64,000 nucleotides of DNA from a bacterium MS4. GTDB lineage: Bacteria; Bacillota; Clostridia; Oscillospirales; Acutalibacteraceae. A program made the position numbers and the translations under genes. Shown in pieces: positions 60,453 to 64,000 of this stretch. The stretch lies in contig CCFG01000005.1 in NCBI GenBank assembly GCA_000752215.1, forward strand, positions 98,414-162,413, written 5' to 3'. The number at the start of each line of letters is the position of its first letter. The stretch's first letter is position 1. Below the pieces are notes generated by a model. It saw nothing but the letters and a program-made list of their open reading frames with translations. It searched no databases and was not told where the DNA came from.

Positions 60453-61871
60453 TCAAGCTCTGCCGCCCGAGGGACCGCAAACGCCGGAATTATTCTGAAT
60501 ATACCGGTCCATCGCTGCCGCGGCTTTCCTTCCTGCCCCCATAGCGAGAATAACAGTGGCCGCGCCGGTAACCGCATCTCCGCCGGCGAAGATGCCTTGA
60601 CGGCTGGTCTCTCCGGATTCTTCGGAAACGGTAATGCAGCCGTGCCGGTTAACGTCAATTCCCTTGGTGGTCTTACGGATGAGGGGATTCGGAGAAGTGC
60701 CCACCGCTATGATTGCGGTATCAATATCGAGTACAAATTCACTCCCTTTCTGTTCAATCGGGCGGCGGCGCCCCGATGCGTCGGGTTCACCCAGTTCCAT
60801 TTTTACGCATTCAACGCCTTTCAGCCAGCCCTTTTCATCCCCGATGAAGCGCACCGGGTTTGTCAGCAGCTGAAATTGAACGCCCTCTTCCGAAGCGTGT
60901 TCGACTTCTTCGCTCCGCGCCGGCATCTCCTTCAGGCTGCGGCGATATAGGATGTACACGGTTTCAGCTCCGACTCTCAGCGCGCTCCTCGCCGCATCCA
61001 TCGCGACATTGCCGCCGCCGACTACGGCTACCCTTTTCCCCTTGAAGATTGGCGTTTCGTACTCCGCCTGATAGGCTTTCATAAGGTTGATTCTGGTAAG
61101 GTATTCATTCGCCGAATAAACCCCGTTAAGATTCTCTCCTTCAATCCCCAGGAAGGTAGGAAATCCCGCGCCGGAGCCGATAAATACCGCCTTGAATCCC
61201 TGTTCAAACAACTCTTCTACCGTAATTGTTTTTCCAATTACAATATCCGTCTCAATTTTGACGCCCATCTTTTTCAGGTTGTCTATCTCGGCTGAAACTA
61301 TTTTTTTAGGAAGCCGGAACTCGGGGATACCATACACCAGCACTCCGCCCGGCTTGTGAAGGGCCTCAAAAACAGTCACCGTATACCCTTTCCTGGCCAG
61401 TTCCCCCGCGCACGTCAACCCGGACGGTCCTGCGCCTACAACGGCCGCTTTAGGCCCGTCCGGGTCACTATGCCCGTTCTCGCTGACAGCATTGCTCATA
61501 TGGTAGTCCGCAGCAAAGCGTTCGAGCCGCCCAATACCGACCGGCTCCCCTTTAATCCCTCTCACGCATTTGCCTTCACACTGTGACTCCTGCGGACATA
61601 CCCTGCCGCAAACCGCGGGAAGTGCATTTGTTTCCCGAATCGTCTGGTAAGCTTCCTCAAATCTGCCGTCTTTCATATGGGCGATAAACTCGGGAATTTT
61701 CACGCTGACAGGGCAGCCAGCTACGCAGGGCCGGTTCTTGCAGTTCAGGCACCTTTTTGCCTCTTCAACGGCTGTTTCGGCGGAATATCCCAAGGCAACC
61801 TCATTAAAATTCGTTTTCCTTATCTGTGCGTCCTGTACGGGCATACCTGCTTTCTTCATGCTAACGGCCAT
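60453..61871 (-). CDS. nfnB: NADPH-dependent glutamate synthase small-subunit-like protein, probable NfnB
   Basis: This 472-residue flavoprotein has an N-terminal Fe-S domain (CLNCKNRPCVAGCPVSV and CGRVCPQESQCEGKC, residues about 42-110), an FAD site VVGAGPSGLTCAGELARKG and an NADPH site AVVGGGNVAMDAARSALRVG. Fold and length fit both GltD and NfnB. Adjacency to an FNR-like subunit gene, one base away, favours NfnB. Nfn couples NADH and reduced ferredoxin oxidation to reduction of two NADP+ by flavin bifurcation (known in C. kluyveri). It is a cytosolic redox balancer for acyl-CoA metabolism. Confidence 0.88.
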   Translation of the reverse strand: MAVSMKKAGMPVQDAQIRKTNFNEVALGYSAETAVEEAKRCLNCKNRPCVAGCPVSVKIPEFIAHMKDGRFEEAYQTIRETNALPAVCGRVCPQESQCEGKCVRGIKGEPVGIGRLERFAADYHMSNAVSENGHSDPDGPKAAVVGAGPSGLTCAGELARKGYTVTVFEALHKPGGVLVYGIPEFRLPKKIVSAEIDNLKKMGVKIETDIVIGKTITVEELFEQGFKAVFIGSGAGFPTFLGIEGENLNGVYSANEYLTRINLMKAYQAEYETPIFKGKRVAVVGGGNVAMDAARSALRVGAETVYILYRRSLKEMPARSEEVEHASEEGVQFQLLTNPVRFIGDEKGWLKGVECVKMELGEPDASGRRRPIEQKGSEFVLDIDTAIIAVGTSPNPLIRKTTKGIDVNRHGCITVSEESGETSRQGIFAGGDAVTGAATVILAMGAGRKAAAAMDRYIQNNSGVCGPSGGRA

Positions 61872-61872
61872 T

Positions 61873-62715
61873 TTACCGAACTCCTTTCATGAGCCTGCAA
61901 TTCATATCCACGAGCCGTTCCTTTTCCTGCTCCGCATACATTTTGCCGCGGCGAATCGCCTCATCAAAGTCCACGAGATGCCCGTCAAACTCAGGTCCGT
62001 CCACGCAAGCAAATTTCGTTTCTCCGTCTACCGTAACGCGGCAGCCCCCGCACATGCCGGTTCCGTCGATCATAATGGGGTTCATGCTTATGATTGTTTT
62101 AATGCCGTATGGTTTCGTAACCTCGCTTACCACCTTCATCATGATCAGGGGACCGATCGCAATCACGGCGTCATATTCGTTGCCATCCGCAATCAATGAC
62201 TTCAGCACATCGGACACGAACCCCTTTACGCCATTAGAGCCATCATCCGTTGTGCAAAAATAGCGGGTGCTGACTTTCTTGAATTCCTCCTCCAGAATGA
62301 TGATATCCTGATTGCGAAAACCGGTGATGACATCAACATGAACACCCTTTCCGAAAAGTGCCTTGGCCTGCGGATATGCGATTGCGCAACCGACGCCTCC
62401 GCCAATGATCGCCACCTTTTTCAGTCCGTCGAAATGAGAGGCCGTCCCGAGCGGTCCGACAAAATCTGCCAGCGCCTCTCCTTCTTTCTTCCGGGAAAGG
62501 AGTTTTGTCGTGGCCCCCACAATCTGAAAGATAATCGTCACCGTGCCAAGTTTGCGGTCATAATCCGCTATTGTCAGTGGAATCCGTTCCCCTGTCTCTT
62601 CCACTCTTAAAATGATAAATTGACCCGGCTGCGCCTTTGCCGCCACCAACGGAGCTTCTATTGACATTAACGTAACGGCGGGGGTGGGCTCTTTTTTCTT
62701 CACAATCCGATACAT
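61873..62715 (-). CDS. nfnA: Ferredoxin-NADP reductase-like subunit, probable NfnA
   Basis: This 280-residue protein has an FAD-binding beta-barrel (with GERIPLTIADYD near 46-57), an NAD site GGGVGCAIAYPQAKALF and a C-terminal [2Fe-2S] Cys cluster (CGGCRVTVDGETKFAC). This is the build of NfnA, SudB and dihydroorotate dehydrogenase electron-transfer subunits. The start is ATG 62715 (MYRIVKKKEP), with GGAGG 5 bases upstream. It is co-transcribed with nfnB. No pyrD is near, so a dihydroorotate role is unlikely. Confidence 0.9.
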   Translation of the reverse strand: MYRIVKKKEPTPAVTLMSIEAPLVAAKAQPGQFIILRVEETGERIPLTIADYDRKLGTVTIIFQIVGATTKLLSRKKEGEALADFVGPLGTASHFDGLKKVAIIGGGVGCAIAYPQAKALFGKGVHVDVITGFRNQDIIILEEEFKKVSTRYFCTTDDGSNGVKGFVSDVLKSLIADGNEYDAVIAIGPLIMMKVVSEVTKPYGIKTIISMNPIMIDGTGMCGGCRVTVDGETKFACVDGPEFDGHLVDFDEAIRRGKMYAEQEKERLVDMNCRLMKGVR

Positions 62716-62836
62716 GTTAACCTCCAACTTCTATCAAACAGATCGGCAAGCGGTTCTGGCCGGACAGCACAGGAACACTTCTGAAGATGCTGATTTTTCT
62801 GAAATATCTCTGCCTTTTACGGACCCGATACGGATG

Positions 62837-63976
62837 CTAATGAGCCATCTGAGAGCCTATGACAATACGCTGGATCTGATTGGTTCCCTCAAAAATCTGG
62901 AAGATCTTTGCGTCACGCATCAGCTTTTCAATCGGATACTCACGGCTGTACCCATAGCCGCCAAAAATCTGTACCGCATCTGTTGTTACCTTCATACACA
63001 TATCACTGACAAATGTCTTTGTAATGGAGCCGAGCGCCGTATCATACTGGCCGGTTTTATCAATCATTTCCGCACAGCGGTACAGCAGGGCACGAGCCGC
63101 CGTACATTGAATCTGCATATCGGCCAGCATCCACTGCAGCCCCTGATTTTTGATAATCGGATGTCCAAAGGTCACGCGTTGTTTCGCGTAAGCCACCGCT
63201 GCTTCAATGGCGTGTTCCGCAATACCCAGACATCCGTAAGAATTGACGCCCCGGCTGCGGTCCAGGCTCTTCATGGCGATCTTAAAGCCTTCTCCTTCTG
63301 CCCCGATCCTGTTTGTAACAGGAATATGTACATCATCGAAAATGACATCCGCGGTATTTGACAGGCGCAGTCCCATTTTATCTTCATCCTTACCCACGCT
63401 GACACCGGGACGTTCACGCTCCACCAGGAAGCAAGTAATGCCTTTGGCACCCAGAGAACGGTCCACAGTCGCAAAGACGGTGTACATATCCGCAAGGCCC
63501 CCGCTCGTGATAAAGCACTTGTGTCCGTTGATAATATATTCATCGCCTTCACGGACGGCGGTCGTGCGGGTAGCGGCGGCGTCGGATCCCGCATCCGGTT
63601 CCGTCAGGCAGAAAGCACCCAGCTTTCCCTCCATCACGCGTTTCATATAATAGGCAATCTGCTCTTCGGTTCCCGCAATGCGAATCGGGGTAGCACCGAA
63701 TTCCGCAGTAGTGGCGCTTACAATGAAACCAGCGTCAACCTTGGCAAACTGTTCATTGATCAGAACCAGATCCAAAGAGCTGGCCCCGATACCGCCATAT
63801 CTTTCGGGAACAAACATGGTGGAAAAACCGGCCTCATAGAATTTCTTGTACACTTTCATCGGAAATTCACCTTCGCGATCGCACTCGGCGACAACGTGTT
63901 TCAATTCCTTTTCTGCACATTCCTTTGCAAACGCTACAAGATCCTGCTGGTCCTGTGTGAGAATGAAATCTTGCAT
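62837..63976 (-). CDS. Acyl-CoA dehydrogenase
   Basis: This 379-residue flavoprotein has FCLTEPDAGSDAAATRT near 119-135, CFITSGGLADMYTVFA, and the catalytic Glu in FQIFEGTNQIQRI near 362. Several residues differ from the Bcd at 54999, so the chain length or branching of the substrate may differ. GGAG lies 7 bases before ATG 63976. It is upstream of nfnA (122 bases away) and transcribed in the same direction; the rest of its operon lies beyond the right edge. Confidence 0.92.
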   Translation of the reverse strand: MQDFILTQDQQDLVAFAKECAEKELKHVVAECDREGEFPMKVYKKFYEAGFSTMFVPERYGGIGASSLDLVLINEQFAKVDAGFIVSATTAEFGATPIRIAGTEEQIAYYMKRVMEGKLGAFCLTEPDAGSDAAATRTTAVREGDEYIINGHKCFITSGGLADMYTVFATVDRSLGAKGITCFLVERERPGVSVGKDEDKMGLRLSNTADVIFDDVHIPVTNRIGAEGEGFKIAMKSLDRSRGVNSYGCLGIAEHAIEAAVAYAKQRVTFGHPIIKNQGLQWMLADMQIQCTAARALLYRCAEMIDKTGQYDTALGSITKTFVSDMCMKVTTDAVQIFGGYGYSREYPIEKLMRDAKIFQIFEGTNQIQRIVIGSQMAH

Positions 63977-64000
63977 AATGATTTCTCCTTTTCATTGTTA

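Noticed and set aside
1..64000. CRISPR arrays, tRNA or rRNA genes, transposases, phage genes
   Set aside because: I found no regularly spaced repeats, tRNA cloverleaf-like signatures, rRNA segments or transposase/integrase motifs in any frame.

Overview
The window looks like a chromosome segment of an anaerobic, probably motile, fermentative Clostridia-type Firmicute. A gut Oscillospirales/Ruminococcaceae relative is my guess; no rRNA or other taxonomic marker is present. Supporting signs are strong AGGAGG ribosome binding sites, sigma-A promoters, T-box-free operons ended by intrinsic terminators, FMN and c-di-GMP riboswitches, and a butyrate-type acyl-CoA metabolism with oxygen-sensitive enzymes (4-hydroxybutyryl-CoA dehydratase family, Nfn). 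I saw no tRNA, rRNA, CRISPR array, phage gene or insertion sequence.

Layout. (1) 1-11944, minus strand: a LacI-controlled catabolic operon. It encodes a shikimate-dehydrogenase-like enzyme, an M29/NicX-like metalloenzyme, a class V aminotransferase, a complete branched-chain-amino-acid-type ABC importer (livJHMGF), a short-chain dehydrogenase, a sugar-phosphate epimerase, a propeller-like protein and a UlaE-type epimerase that runs off the left edge. The LacI gene (12059-13060) carries the same operator core in its own promoter region as the operon does. (2) 13280-17362: riboflavin operon ribD-ribE-ribBA-ribH under an FMN riboswitch followed by three successive terminator hairpins; a decayed HAD gene trails it. 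(3) 17431-25230: AraC regulator divergent from two exporter-fold ABC half-transporters and a complete ECF transporter (S, T and fused A), an arrangement reminiscent of siderophore uptake loci. A 44-codon response-regulator remnant follows. (4) 25410-27143, minus: DUF362 protein and a membrane protein. (5) 27498-40955: FadR-type regulator, then a second livJHMGF importer with two zinc alcohol dehydrogenases, a split transketolase, a TIM-barrel isomerase, a D-2-hydroxyacid dehydrogenase and glycerate kinase. (6) 41035-42958: c-di-GMP-I riboswitch, terminator and a chemotaxis receptor. (7) 43023-48908, minus: a 4-hydroxybutyryl-CoA-dehydratase-family enzyme with two SDRs, a family III CoA-transferase and a 3-hydroxyacyl-CoA dehydrogenase. 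(8) 49445-50750: Nfu-type Fe-S protein and a TetR regulator. (9) 51552-56141, minus: acyl-CoA dehydrogenase, CoA-transferase, thiolase and 3-hydroxybutyryl-CoA dehydrogenase, the last interrupted by an in-frame TAG. (10) 56388-63976, minus: second acyl-CoA dehydrogenase, NfnA/NfnB pair, MFS transporter, metallo-beta-lactamase-fold hydrolase, DUF1097 membrane protein and a nitronate-monooxygenase-family flavoprotein.

How it fits together. Two separately regulated importers feed oxidative routes. The right-hand one plausibly ends in hydroxypyruvate, glycerate and 2-phosphoglycerate. The right third handles CoA thioesters: dehydration to crotonyl-CoA-like compounds, reduction by acyl-CoA dehydrogenase, and CoA transfer, with Nfn balancing NADH, NADPH and ferredoxin. 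Substrates of the two importer operons and of the AbfD-like cluster cannot be read from the sequence and are the most promising unknowns.
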